From contig CABQIF010000138.1 of assembly GCA_902464115.1 (NCBI GenBank), forward strand, positions 1 through 5,096: a stretch of 5,096 bases of DNA. The letters are read 5' to 3'. Shown here in pieces: positions 1 through 5,096 of the stretch (position 1 is its first letter; every line of letters begins with the position of its first letter). A model generated the notes under the pieces. That model was not told where the DNA came from, ran no database searches, and saw only the letters and a program-made list of their open reading frames with translations. The position numbers and the translations under genes were made by a program. This DNA is from an uncultured Ruminococcus sp. (lineage in GTDB: Bacteria; Bacillota; Clostridia; Oscillospirales; Ruminococcaceae).

Positions 1-771
1 ATGATATTTTTTTGGAATATTTTTATTGATCTGAACAGGTTCATCATTCAAAACAGCCTCACATAAATAATGATACTTTCCCGTTTCCGGTCGCTTTCCG
101 CATAAAATCTCATGAAAGATGATGCCAAGTGCAAATATATCTGATTTAGACGTAATGGCTTCTCCCTCTTCTTTTTTAATGGCAGTTACAAATTCCGGTG
201 AATAATACACCTGATCTCCTTTTAAAGAATCCGGATTGGGGACTGCATCCTGAAAAAAGCTTTCTCCGAAATCAATAATTTTGATCGTATAAAATCCATC
301 GATCGTCTTTTTGATCAGAAGATTTCCCGGTTTTAAATCAGAATGCACAATTTTTTTCACACTCAATGCTCCAAATTCATAGGCAAGCACTTTCATGATG
401 ATCATTTTTTGTTCTTCCGATTTTTGGGACAATTCTTCAAACGAAATCGCAGCATCTACTTTTTCTGTCACGATGTAAAATCTTCCATCATAGACAAAGA
501 AATCAATGGGGGCAATGGAATTCCCCTTGCTGGCATCTCGAACTGCCTGAAATAACCGTTCGGAGCGTTCTTTAAAGTCATCGCAAATTTTTTGTTTCCT
601 TTTTCTGCTTTTCTCAGACATAGAAACTGTTGGATATACAGGATCTGATAATCTTTTAATGAAATAGGTTTTGCCATCTTTGTTTGCAAATGTCCATTCA
701 CAATTCCCACCGTCTTTCATTTCAAAAGGAGATAGTAGCTTATATGCTCCGATTTGCGTTGGTTCTTCCAT
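1..771 (-). CDS. Ser/Thr protein kinase, Hanks type, partial (C-terminus beyond window)
   Basis: Predicted cytoplasmic kinase transferring phosphate from ATP to Ser/Thr; 257 codons are visible and the frame is still open at position 1. The putative ATP-anchoring Lys is K39 (FIKRL). The catalytic loop is HSDLKPGN at residues 143-150 (Asp145, Lys147, Asn150). The DFG motif is at 167-169, SPE (in place of APE) at 191-193, and DIFALG at 211-216 matches the usual DxxxLG helix. The Gly-rich loop is poor (GGNCEWTFA, about 22-30), and HRD is replaced by HSD, so this is a non-RD kinase. No transmembrane segment or PASTA repeat is seen in the visible part, unlike PrkC/PknB. The ATG at 769-771 is chosen because an in-frame TAA lies three codons upstream and a purine-rich site (AGAGGGGG, 784-791) precedes it by 12 nt. 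It overlaps the phosphatase gene by 32 nt, which suggests coupled translation and paired function. Confidence 0.93.
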   Translation of the reverse strand, partial: MEEPTQIGAYKLLSPFEMKDGGNCEWTFANKDGKTYFIKRLSDPVYPTVSMSEKSRKRKQKICDDFKERSERLFQAVRDASKGNSIAPIDFFVYDGRFYIVTEKVDAAISFEELSQKSEEQKMIIMKVLAYEFGALSVKKIVHSDLKPGNLLIKKTIDGFYTIKIIDFGESFFQDAVPNPDSLKGDQVYYSPEFVTAIKKEEGEAITSKSDIFALGIIFHEILCGKRPETGKYHYLCEAVLNDEPVQINKNIPKKYH

Positions 772-1738
772 TTGCCGTTACTGCCCCCTCTCTAACATCT
801 TCACTTCTAAAACGGTAATAATTTTTTCGATATCTTTGCCAGAGTTGTTCCCGTTCTTGCACATTCATTTCATCAGAAAAACTTTCTCCATAGGTCTTTT
901 CTATGATGCTCAGCCGTTCCTGATAAAACATCTTTAAATCAGAAAAGTTCTCAAATCCAACAGTCAGAATGGTCATGGTGCTATCATCTCCAAAATGGAC
1001 AAACCACTTTTGAATCAGATTTTCTTTCCACTCTTCCGGTGTATTGGATTCCATCAAAGTGGATAATAGCATATGTTCAAATTCCATTGGGGAAGATAAA
1101 AATCCAAAGCAACCATCTGTTGCACAGATATAAATGGCAGGAGAAATGTTCTTGATTTCCTTGCAATGAACAGAAATCGTACGGTCTGCATTCCATTGCT
1201 TTGTCATGGCACTGTCTTGATACAAATTGGCAAAAGCATCTGTCGCATGAAACCGAACGTCATCTTTTGTCATCTGTGCAAGACCATCTTTGTCACATAC
1301 ATATCCTCTTGAATCTCCAGACCACAAAAAGAAACCGTTATGCTCCTGAAAATTTTCTACAATGATACTGGCAGTAGTTGGAAAATTTCGACGCATACTT
1401 CCCGATACACCATCATCTTTCCAATACTTTTTCTTTAAAGTTTGAAAAGTTTTATTTAAAGCCAGCTCTAACTCTGAAACTTTTTCATGGGAAAATGACT
1501 GATTTCCATTTTCCCGGAAAAATGATTCTACAGCAGCTGCACCAATGCGAGAAGCGATCCATGCACCCGTATGGTTTTGAAATGTCTCTGATTGAAACGA
1601 AATCTGCTGGCAGCCAAGACCGCCACAGCCATCAAAAACACCCATGTAACAAAAACATTTTAATGTTCCGACTGCATAGCAGTCTTCTGCACTCTTTTTT
1701 AAATCTTGAATTGCCAGCGGTCTTAACATATTACTCAT
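740..1738 (-). CDS. PP2C-family Ser/Thr protein phosphatase
   Basis: Predicted metal-dependent (Mn/Mg) phosphatase removing phosphate from Ser/Thr, probably opposing the kinase encoded immediately downstream. The 332-aa product shows PP2C signatures in order: AEDCYAV at 17-23 (the NED-like acidic motif), GVFDGCGG at 33-40 with metal-ligand Asp36 and Gly37, TTAS at 121-124, GDSR at 141-144, ATDG at 206-209 with Asp208, and GDDSTMTIL at 250-258 with Asp251/Asp252. The core ends near residue 262, and about 70 charged, aromatic-rich residues follow (QLWQRYRKNYYRF region), probably helical and of unknown role. No signal peptide or membrane helix is seen, so it is cytoplasmic. The ATG at 1736-1738 has AGGG (1748-1751) 9 nt upstream; codon 4 is also ATG but is farther from that site. 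It begins 19 nt after the VWA gene stop. The family call is secure; the substrate is unknown. Confidence 0.93.
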   Translation of the reverse strand: MSNMLRPLAIQDLKKSAEDCYAVGTLKCFCYMGVFDGCGGLGCQQISFQSETFQNHTGAWIASRIGAAAVESFFRENGNQSFSHEKVSELELALNKTFQTLKKKYWKDDGVSGSMRRNFPTTASIIVENFQEHNGFFLWSGDSRGYVCDKDGLAQMTKDDVRFHATDAFANLYQDSAMTKQWNADRTISVHCKEIKNISPAIYICATDGCFGFLSSPMEFEHMLLSTLMESNTPEEWKENLIQKWFVHFGDDSTMTILTVGFENFSDLKMFYQERLSIIEKTYGESFSDEMNVQEREQLWQRYRKNYYRFRSEDVREGAVTANGRTNANRSI

Positions 1739-1757
1739 TGAAAATAACCCTGCTTTC

Positions 1758-2516
1758 TTAAACAGATTTTATAAGTGTTTCAATAATTACATTGTAGTCC
1801 AGTTCCTGCAGGCTTCCAGTAGAACTTACATTTCTATGAATAACATTGGACCAATCTCGTATTTCGCCCCATGCATACGCTTCCCGAACATCAGATCGTC
1901 CTTCAATCCGCAACGGAGAGAACAACAGCAAACGCTTGCCAGTCTGATCGATATACCCCAAATCTGGATCTTCCCACCAGTCACAAAGCTCTGACAAATC
2001 CCGTGGAAGTTCATCAGAGGGATAATACCGAGCTGGGTCATTATCTGGCATGGAAGAATAGATATTTCTCTGATAGGAAATATCATGAAGCGGATGCGGT
2101 TCATCATCTGTCCAAAGAACGATAACCTGACGATACCGGTCGGTGGTTGCTCTCCAGTCGGAGCGAATGGCATATGACAATGCTTCCAAACTGCTTTCTG
2201 CATCGTACCCACCGCCAAATACGGTGATGCTCTTCATTGCCCGTTCAAAATTTTCCTTTTCTTCCGGCAATTCAAAAAATCGTGTACTTTCCATTGAACG
2301 ATCCATATCGTGGTTATAGTCTCGGAATGAAATGATTCGAACCCGTACTTTATCCACACATTTTCCCATCTCTTCCATTTTTCTTGCAAGATCATCATAA
2401 AAATGCAAGGCATTCTGTGTAACCTGTCCAATCATATACTGCATACTCATAGTAGAATCAATGCAGAATACAACATCCAAACTATAAGTAACTTGATGTG
2501 CGTAATTTGCTCCCAT
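1758..2516 (-). CDS. VWA-domain protein with MIDAS motif, TerY-like
   Basis: A 252-aa soluble von Willebrand factor A protein, which in this gene context probably acts as a metal-dependent interaction scaffold. The MIDAS motif is DSTMS at residues 20-24, a DxTxS variant of DxSxS, after the hydrophobic strand LDVVFCI. The second metal-binding segment is GGGYDAES at 101-108 and the third is VLWTDDEPH at 133-141. The VWA fold covers roughly residues 12-250; the tail (SLQELDYNVIIETLIKSV) resembles the last helix of TerY-like VWA proteins. No signal peptide or membrane helix is present. The ATG at 2514-2516 is chosen because AAGGAG (2527-2532) lies 10 nt upstream. An in-frame TTG at 2558 would add 14 residues but sits in a hairpin loop and lacks a good ribosome site. 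Position next to PP2C and kinase genes defines a TerY-P-like triad. The VWA fold is clear; the TerY subfamily is inferred from context. Confidence 0.9.
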   Translation of the reverse strand: MGANYAHQVTYSLDVVFCIDSTMSMQYMIGQVTQNALHFYDDLARKMEEMGKCVDKVRVRIISFRDYNHDMDRSMESTRFFELPEEKENFERAMKSITVFGGGYDAESSLEALSYAIRSDWRATTDRYRQVIVLWTDDEPHPLHDISYQRNIYSSMPDNDPARYYPSDELPRDLSELCDWWEDPDLGYIDQTGKRLLLFSPLRIEGRSDVREAYAWGEIRDWSNVIHRNVSSTGSLQELDYNVIIETLIKSV

Positions 2517-2526
2517 TTCAGATACA

Positions 2527-2532
2527 CTCCTT
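2527..2532 (-). promoter_or_regulatory. Ribosome binding site deciding the VWA start
   Basis: AAGGAG on the minus strand, 10 nt before the ATG at 2516. This near-consensus Shine-Dalgarno sequence supports the 252-aa form over a TTG-initiated 266-aa form. Confidence 0.85.
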
Positions 2533-2544
2533 ATTTTTTTGTTT

Positions 2545-2569
2545 TCCGCTCCATACAATATGGAGCGGA
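2545..2569 (-). promoter_or_regulatory. Perfect 11-bp intergenic hairpin before the VWA gene
   Basis: On the minus strand the arms are TCCGCTCCATA and TATGGAGCGGA around a TTG loop: 11 uninterrupted base pairs with a 3-nt loop, in the 86-nt gap between the zinc-ribbon stop and the VWA start. It is followed by an A-rich stretch and then the VWA ribosome site, not by a U-run, so it is not a typical terminator in the direction of the operon. It could be an RNA stability or processing element that sets triad levels separately from the upstream envelope genes, or a protein-binding dyad. The structure is seen directly; its role is inferred. Confidence 0.65.
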
Positions 2570-2602
2570 TTTGCTTTTACATTTATGCAAGCCTCTTTTC
2601 CA

Positions 2603-2875
2603 TTATCGCATATAGCGATAGGTTTTTGGTGCAGACATAGACGGCTTTTCAAATTCCTCTGGTGCAAACGAATGTTCCTGTTCTGCTTCATCCAGTATCG
2701 GATGTTGCTGTATCCATTCATTGGTGATTGGTCCTGGCGGTGATGCAAGAACCGTCCGATCATCATTGACTGTTTTCACATCCAAAAGGCTTCTTCCGCA
2801 GTGTTCGCAGAAAATCGGCTCTTCCGACATATCAATTTCTTTCCCACAGTATGGGCATCGCATCATATCTGGCAT
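2603..2875 (-). CDS. Small zinc-ribbon protein with acidic tail
   Basis: A 90-aa protein with an N-terminal zinc ribbon: CPYC (Cys7, Cys10) and CEHC (Cys23, Cys26) should bind one zinc ion. The remainder is probably disordered, acidic and Pro-containing, with DDRTVLASPPG at about 38-48 and a basic, aromatic end (KTYRYMR). No signal peptide or membrane segment is seen, so it is cytoplasmic. Zinc ribbons of this kind commonly act as protein-interaction modules in Gram-positive signalling proteins, so an adaptor or a phosphorylation target of the adjacent kinase is plausible but unproven. Thr41 in DDRTVL is a candidate phosphosite by inference only. The ATG at 2873-2875 has AAAGGA (2886-2891) 10 nt upstream. 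It starts 18 nt after the Thr-rich gene and lies 86 nt before the VWA gene. Cys spacing makes the ribbon call firm; the function is unknown. Confidence 0.85.
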   Translation of the reverse strand: MPDMMRCPYCGKEIDMSEEPIFCEHCGRSLLDVKTVNDDRTVLASPPGPITNEWIQQHPILDEAEQEHSFAPEEFEKPSMSAPKTYRYMR

Positions 2876-2893
2876 TTTTATCCATTCCTTTCG

Positions 2894-3511
2894 TTATTCT
2901 TCAGAGGTTGTTTCCGCTTCTTTTTGTGTCTTCTTTTTCCGAATGGAAATCAATGCCACACCAGCGGAAGTAATTGCAACTGGGACAATGGTACGCAGCA
3001 GATAATCGCCGGTATTCATCGGTTCTTTGTTTTCATCCTTCAAACTTCCGTTCTTGCCATTGCCCTTGACACTTGTTCCAGAAAGTTTTCCGTTTTCACC
3101 GTTACCGCTCGCCTGTGTAACCTTTGTAACTGTTCCCGTCTGATGCGGTTTCGTTGCAGTTGTTCCAGTTTTGGAAGTGGTTGATCCAGATGTAGTGGTT
3201 TCCGATGTTGTCGTACTGGTCGATGTTGTTTCAGAATCAGATGTAGTGGTTTCTGTGCCTGTTTCAGAAGTTTCACTGGTTTTACTTCCTGACGTCAGTG
3301 AAGTTGACTCTGTGGTGAATTCTGTCTGCGTAGTCGTTTCTGTAACTGTGCTACCGGTTGATTCTGTTCCTGTCGTGGTTGTGGTTGTTGTTATTGTTGG
3401 TGGATCTGTAGGAGCGACATCCGTTGTGTCATCTGCGTGACCGCTAATCCCTGTTCCAAAGCAAGCTGCTGCTGCAACACAAATTGCCAATCCATTTACC
3501 CATTTTTTCAT
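2894..3511 (-). CDS. Secreted Thr/Ser-rich surface protein with sorting-signal-like tail
   Basis: A 205-aa low-complexity extracytoplasmic protein. A signal peptide is evident: KK at 2-3, a hydrophobic core at about 8-22, and probable cleavage after Ala26 (GHA before DD). Residues about 29-130 are dominated by Thr, Ser, Glu and Gly, including a seven-Thr run at 41-47, and resemble an extended, possibly glycosylated stalk. A Gly/Asn/Lys-rich stretch follows (about 135-162). The C-terminus has NTGD at 166-169, a hydrophobic segment at 171-190 and RKKK at 191-194. This resembles an LPXTG-type sorting signal but lacks a clean LPXTG and has an 11-residue tail, so a plain membrane anchor is the alternative. 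No folded domain is recognised. The ATG at 3509-3511 is chosen because GAGGTGAT (3516-3523) lies just upstream; the in-frame GTG at 3520 is part of that site. It is 35 nt downstream of the CAP-domain gene. Confidence 0.85.
   Translation of the reverse strand: MKKWVNGLAICVAAAACFGTGISGHADDTTDVAPTDPPTITTTTTTTGTESTGSTVTETTTQTEFTTESTSLTSGSKTSETSETGTETTTSDSETTSTSTTTSETTTSGSTTSKTGTTATKPHQTGTVTKVTQASGNGENGKLSGTSVKGNGKNGSLKDENKEPMNTGDYLLRTIVPVAITSAGVALISIRKKKTQKEAETTSEE
3187..3253 (-). repeat. 16-bp direct repeat inside the Thr-rich coding region
   Basis: The plus-strand string CAGATGTAGTGGTTTC occurs at 3187-3202 and again at 3238-3253, offset by 51 nt (17 codons), so both copies are in frame and encode the same Glu/Thr/Ser-type peptide. 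It looks like local duplication within a low-complexity stalk rather than a mobile or regulatory repeat. Confidence 0.6.
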
Positions 3512-3515
3512 GATA

Positions 3516-3523
3516 ATCACCTC
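3516..3523 (-). promoter_or_regulatory. Ribosome binding site deciding the Thr-rich protein start
   Basis: GAGGTGAT on the minus strand is a near-complete match to the anti-Shine-Dalgarno complement and ends 4 nt before the ATG at 3511. It overlaps the in-frame GTG at 3518-3520, which makes initiation at that GTG unlikely. Confidence 0.85.
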
Positions 3524-3545
3524 ATAATAGTTTTTGCTTTATAGA

Positions 3546-3561
3546 CTCACGCTTCCGTGAG
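3546..3561 (-). other. Small hairpin over the CAP-gene stop codon
   Basis: On the minus strand CTCACG and CGTGAG form a 6-bp stem around a GAAG loop, and the TGA stop of the CAP-domain gene (3547-3549) lies in the 3' arm. No U-run follows, so it is not a rho-independent terminator. It may be incidental. Confidence 0.35.
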
Positions 3562-4896
3562 GACAAGCCATTGAATTAAATTGACATCATAATCATAAAT
3601 CAGTGCCAGTCCAATTCCCTGTACATCTTCCCGAAAGAGAATTTCCGGAAGTTCTGTAGAATTTTGGAAGAATTGTTCCGCACTGTAATAACCAGCGGAA
3701 TTATTGAAATAGGCTTGACTGTCGCCTGCAATTTCCCTTAATTTTTCTTCCGCTGTATGTTCCGCAAGATGATTGACCAATAAGCCATCTGTATTCTCCT
3801 CTTTTCTTGCTTCTGCCTCCTGCATACAAGCAGATAAATCCACTGCCTCTAAAGAACGAGATGCTAACGATTCCAAGGAATCATTCCAAATCAATAATGA
3901 CATCCCTCGCTTTTGTCGTTCATCATTGATCAAGGACAAGAGATGCTTTTTCTCCCATTGTATGCCTTCCTGTATTTTGGAAGAGAGGTCATAGGAGGGG
4001 TCTAATGTTTCCAGTCCATAACTTCTTGCAATCGGCAACGCACCGCCATCTGCAAAATAAAGATGTTTCGTTGCCAATGCATCCACCCATTCTTCCAAAA
4101 CAGAAACTTTCTTGTCCGAGCAGGTTTGCACAAAATCTGGATCCTCACACAGATAATTCATTTGCGGAACATTATTCAAAAGTGCATAGGCAGATTCATA
4201 ATCTTCCTGTTTTTTATAAGAATCAGAAGCTGCCAGCAGATATGCTTGATCCTGTTCCAACGCTGTCTGGAAAGATGCAGTTGCCTTTTCATAATAAACA
4301 GGGTCTTTTTCAGAAACACTGCTGAAATCATCCAACGCCTGCTCAAAATCTCGTAGCGTTTGCTCTACCGTTTCCGGTGTTTCTGCATTTTGCAGTGCTT
4401 CTACCGCATGTTCCTGTTCTTGGATGATGCTTTCCCCGTTGTCATAATGTTCTCTACCAGATTTTATAGCTGCAATTTCATTTTCTGCTGCTGTGACGGC
4501 TGTCTGTAAATCAGAATCGCTTCCCGTTTTTAAAATTTCCAACGCCTGCTTTGTCTGGTCATAGTCGGCTTTTCCGGTTTCATAATTATTTTTCAAAGTT
4601 TCTATCGTATCTTGAAACGCTTGCCTTGTTTCCTCGTCCATTGGTTCTGATTGTCGATTGAGGAATTCCACTGCAGCAGAATAGTTTTCTTTTTTCAGGT
4701 AATCCACAGCATCCATAGAAAGCTGTCGAAAAATTAAAATACCAACAATCACAATGCCAATCAATAACACTGCAATCACACCGATTAGAATGGGGATTTC
4801 TTTTTTTCGTTTTTTGGAATCCGTGATTTTAGCATGACAAAATGGACATTCTGTTGCATGCGGAGGCAATTGTTCTTTACAATTGAAGCAAACCAT
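3547..4896 (-). CDS. Membrane protein: zinc ribbon, TM helix, helical region, CAP/SCP-like domain
   Basis: A 449-aa protein. The N-terminus is a zinc ribbon (CFNC, Cys3/Cys6; CPFC, Cys17/Cys20), then a basic KKRKK patch and one transmembrane helix at about 34-57. The basic patch before the helix suggests the ribbon is cytoplasmic and the rest is outside. Residues about 60-315 are Glu/Gln/Ala-rich and helical, with TPR-like pieces (SFQTALEQDQAYLLAASDSY). Residues about 316-449 resemble a bacterial CAP/SCP domain: LINDERQKRG, then LLIWNDSLESLASRSLEA, ending GIGLALIYDYDVNLIQWLVL. The canonical CAP His/Glu cavity is not obvious, so this may be a degenerate, ligand-binding or structural version. 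The ATG at 4894-4896 is preferred (AAAGGA at 4905-4910, spacing 8); the adjacent GTG at 4899 would add one residue. As first gene of the operon it is a candidate sensor, which is inference. Ribbon and TM are certain; CAP is probable. Confidence 0.85.
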   Translation of the reverse strand: MVCFNCKEQLPPHATECPFCHAKITDSKKRKKEIPILIGVIAVLLIGIVIVGILIFRQLSMDAVDYLKKENYSAAVEFLNRQSEPMDEETRQAFQDTIETLKNNYETGKADYDQTKQALEILKTGSDSDLQTAVTAAENEIAAIKSGREHYDNGESIIQEQEHAVEALQNAETPETVEQTLRDFEQALDDFSSVSEKDPVYYEKATASFQTALEQDQAYLLAASDSYKKQEDYESAYALLNNVPQMNYLCEDPDFVQTCSDKKVSVLEEWVDALATKHLYFADGGALPIARSYGLETLDPSYDLSSKIQEGIQWEKKHLLSLINDERQKRGMSLLIWNDSLESLASRSLEAVDLSACMQEAEARKEENTDGLLVNHLAEHTAEEKLREIAGDSQAYFNNSAGYYSAEQFFQNSTELPEILFREDVQGIGLALIYDYDVNLIQWLVLTEA

Positions 4897-4951
4897 CACT
4901 ATGTTCCTTTCTTTCCAAATTCAAGCACTCGTTTCGTAAAAAAACTGATTT

Positions 4952-4970
4952 TTTGTATTAAATATACAAA
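4952..4970 (-). promoter_or_regulatory. Dyad in the 5' leader, possible operator or leader hairpin
   Basis: On the minus strand TTTGTAT and ATACAAA flank ATTTA, giving 7-bp perfect arms about 20 nt downstream of the predicted transcription start. The position suits a repressor operator or a leader hairpin, but the AT-rich composition makes chance occurrence fairly likely. Confidence 0.4.
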
Positions 4971-4993
4971 TCTGAACGATTATCAATGACTTT

Positions 4994-5022
4994 ATTGTAC
5001 CACACGTTCGATGAAATGTCAA
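4994..5022 (-). promoter_or_regulatory. Sigma-A-type promoter for the operon
   Basis: On the minus strand the -35 box is TTGACA (5017-5022), an exact consensus match, followed by a 17-nt spacer and the -10 box TACAAT (4994-4999), one mismatch from TATAAT. A T-rich stretch just upstream of the -35 box may act as an UP element. Transcription should start near 4987, giving a leader of roughly 90 nt before the first ATG. This is a strong housekeeping-type promoter, implying substantial basal expression unless repressed. Confidence 0.85.
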
Positions 5023-5096
5023 TAAAAAAATGAGGATTTATTGGAAGTTCTGGAATTTTAAAGGGATTTTTCCAGTAAACTGAAGAACGATATGAG

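Larger units (their letters stand above)
4897..5096 (-). other. Upstream intergenic region and 5' leader
   Basis: About 200 nt without a supported gene. It holds the promoter at 4994-5022, an AT-rich leader of about 90 nt with a dyad at 4952-4970, and farther upstream an inverted repeat with 6-bp arms (CTGGAA/TTCCAG, 5050-5075). Short reading frames enter from the right edge on the minus strand, for example one ending at a TAA near 5058-5060, and one could be the tail of an upstream gene. None shows coding features strong enough to call. Confidence 0.7.

Noticed and set aside
1826..2218. Minus-strand 130-codon frame inside the VWA gene
   Set aside because: It lies entirely within a well-supported VWA gene in another frame, and its product shows no family resemblance.
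2545..2580. Hairpin as a rho-independent terminator
   Set aside because: No U-run follows it in the operon direction; the T-rich side lies only on the plus strand, where no gene is read.
3171..3440. Plus-strand open frame encoding a Val/Asp-rich protein opposite the Thr-rich gene
   Set aside because: It is the antisense of Thr/Ser codons (ACT/ACA read as repeated Val/Asp), has no ribosome site and no recognisable domain.
3512..3546. Internal promoter in the 35-nt gap before the Thr-rich gene
   Set aside because: A TATTAT-like -10 is present, but there is no -35 box at proper spacing, and the match overlaps the ribosome site region.
4963..4995. Fur-box-like sequence (TGATAATCGTTCAGA) in the leader
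   Set aside because: Only the first half matches the Fur consensus; the second half matches poorly and the region is AT-rich.
5030..5083. 17-codon plus-strand frame starting ATGAGG
   Set aside because: Very short, with no ribosome site upstream and divergent from the operon promoter without a promoter of its own.

Overview
The window is a single-strand gene cluster from a low-to-moderate-GC Gram-positive bacterium. Every gene lies on the minus strand, so it reads from the right end to the left. The organism is most likely a member of Bacillota, class Clostridia, and perhaps Ruminococcus-like. That placement rests on strong AGGAGG-type ribosome binding sites, a consensus sigma-A promoter, a Thr/Ser-rich surface protein ending in an NTGD/hydrophobic/RKKK tail, and clostridial-style zinc-ribbon and CAP proteins. 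It is an inference from style, not from a marker gene.

Layout in order of transcription: (1) positions 5096-4897 are an upstream region with a consensus promoter (TTGACA, 17 bp, TACAAT) and a leader of about 90 nt that carries a dyad. (2) 4896-3547 encodes a 449-aa membrane protein with an N-terminal zinc ribbon, one transmembrane helix, a long helical region and a C-terminal CAP/SCP-like domain. (3) 3511-2894 encodes a 205-aa secreted Thr/Ser-rich protein with a C-terminal sorting-signal-like tail. (4) 2875-2603 encodes a 90-aa zinc-ribbon protein with an acidic, Pro-containing tail. (5) 2516-1758 encodes a von Willebrand factor A (VWA) protein with a MIDAS motif. (6) 1738-740 encodes a PP2C-family Ser/Thr phosphatase. 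(7) 771-1 encodes a Ser/Thr protein kinase cut off by the window edge. Gaps are 35, 18, 86 and 19 nt, and the last two genes overlap by 32 nt. No rho-independent terminator is visible between them, so one operon is likely.

The VWA, PP2C and kinase set matches the triad called TerY-P in comparative-genomic work on tellurium-resistance (Ter)-associated signalling. In that scheme the VWA protein is a metal-dependent scaffold, and the kinase and phosphatase write and erase Ser/Thr phosphorylation. What is unusual here is that the triad sits behind two envelope proteins and a small zinc-ribbon protein. I infer an envelope-to-cytoplasm phospho-signalling module, but neither its signal nor its target is visible in this window.
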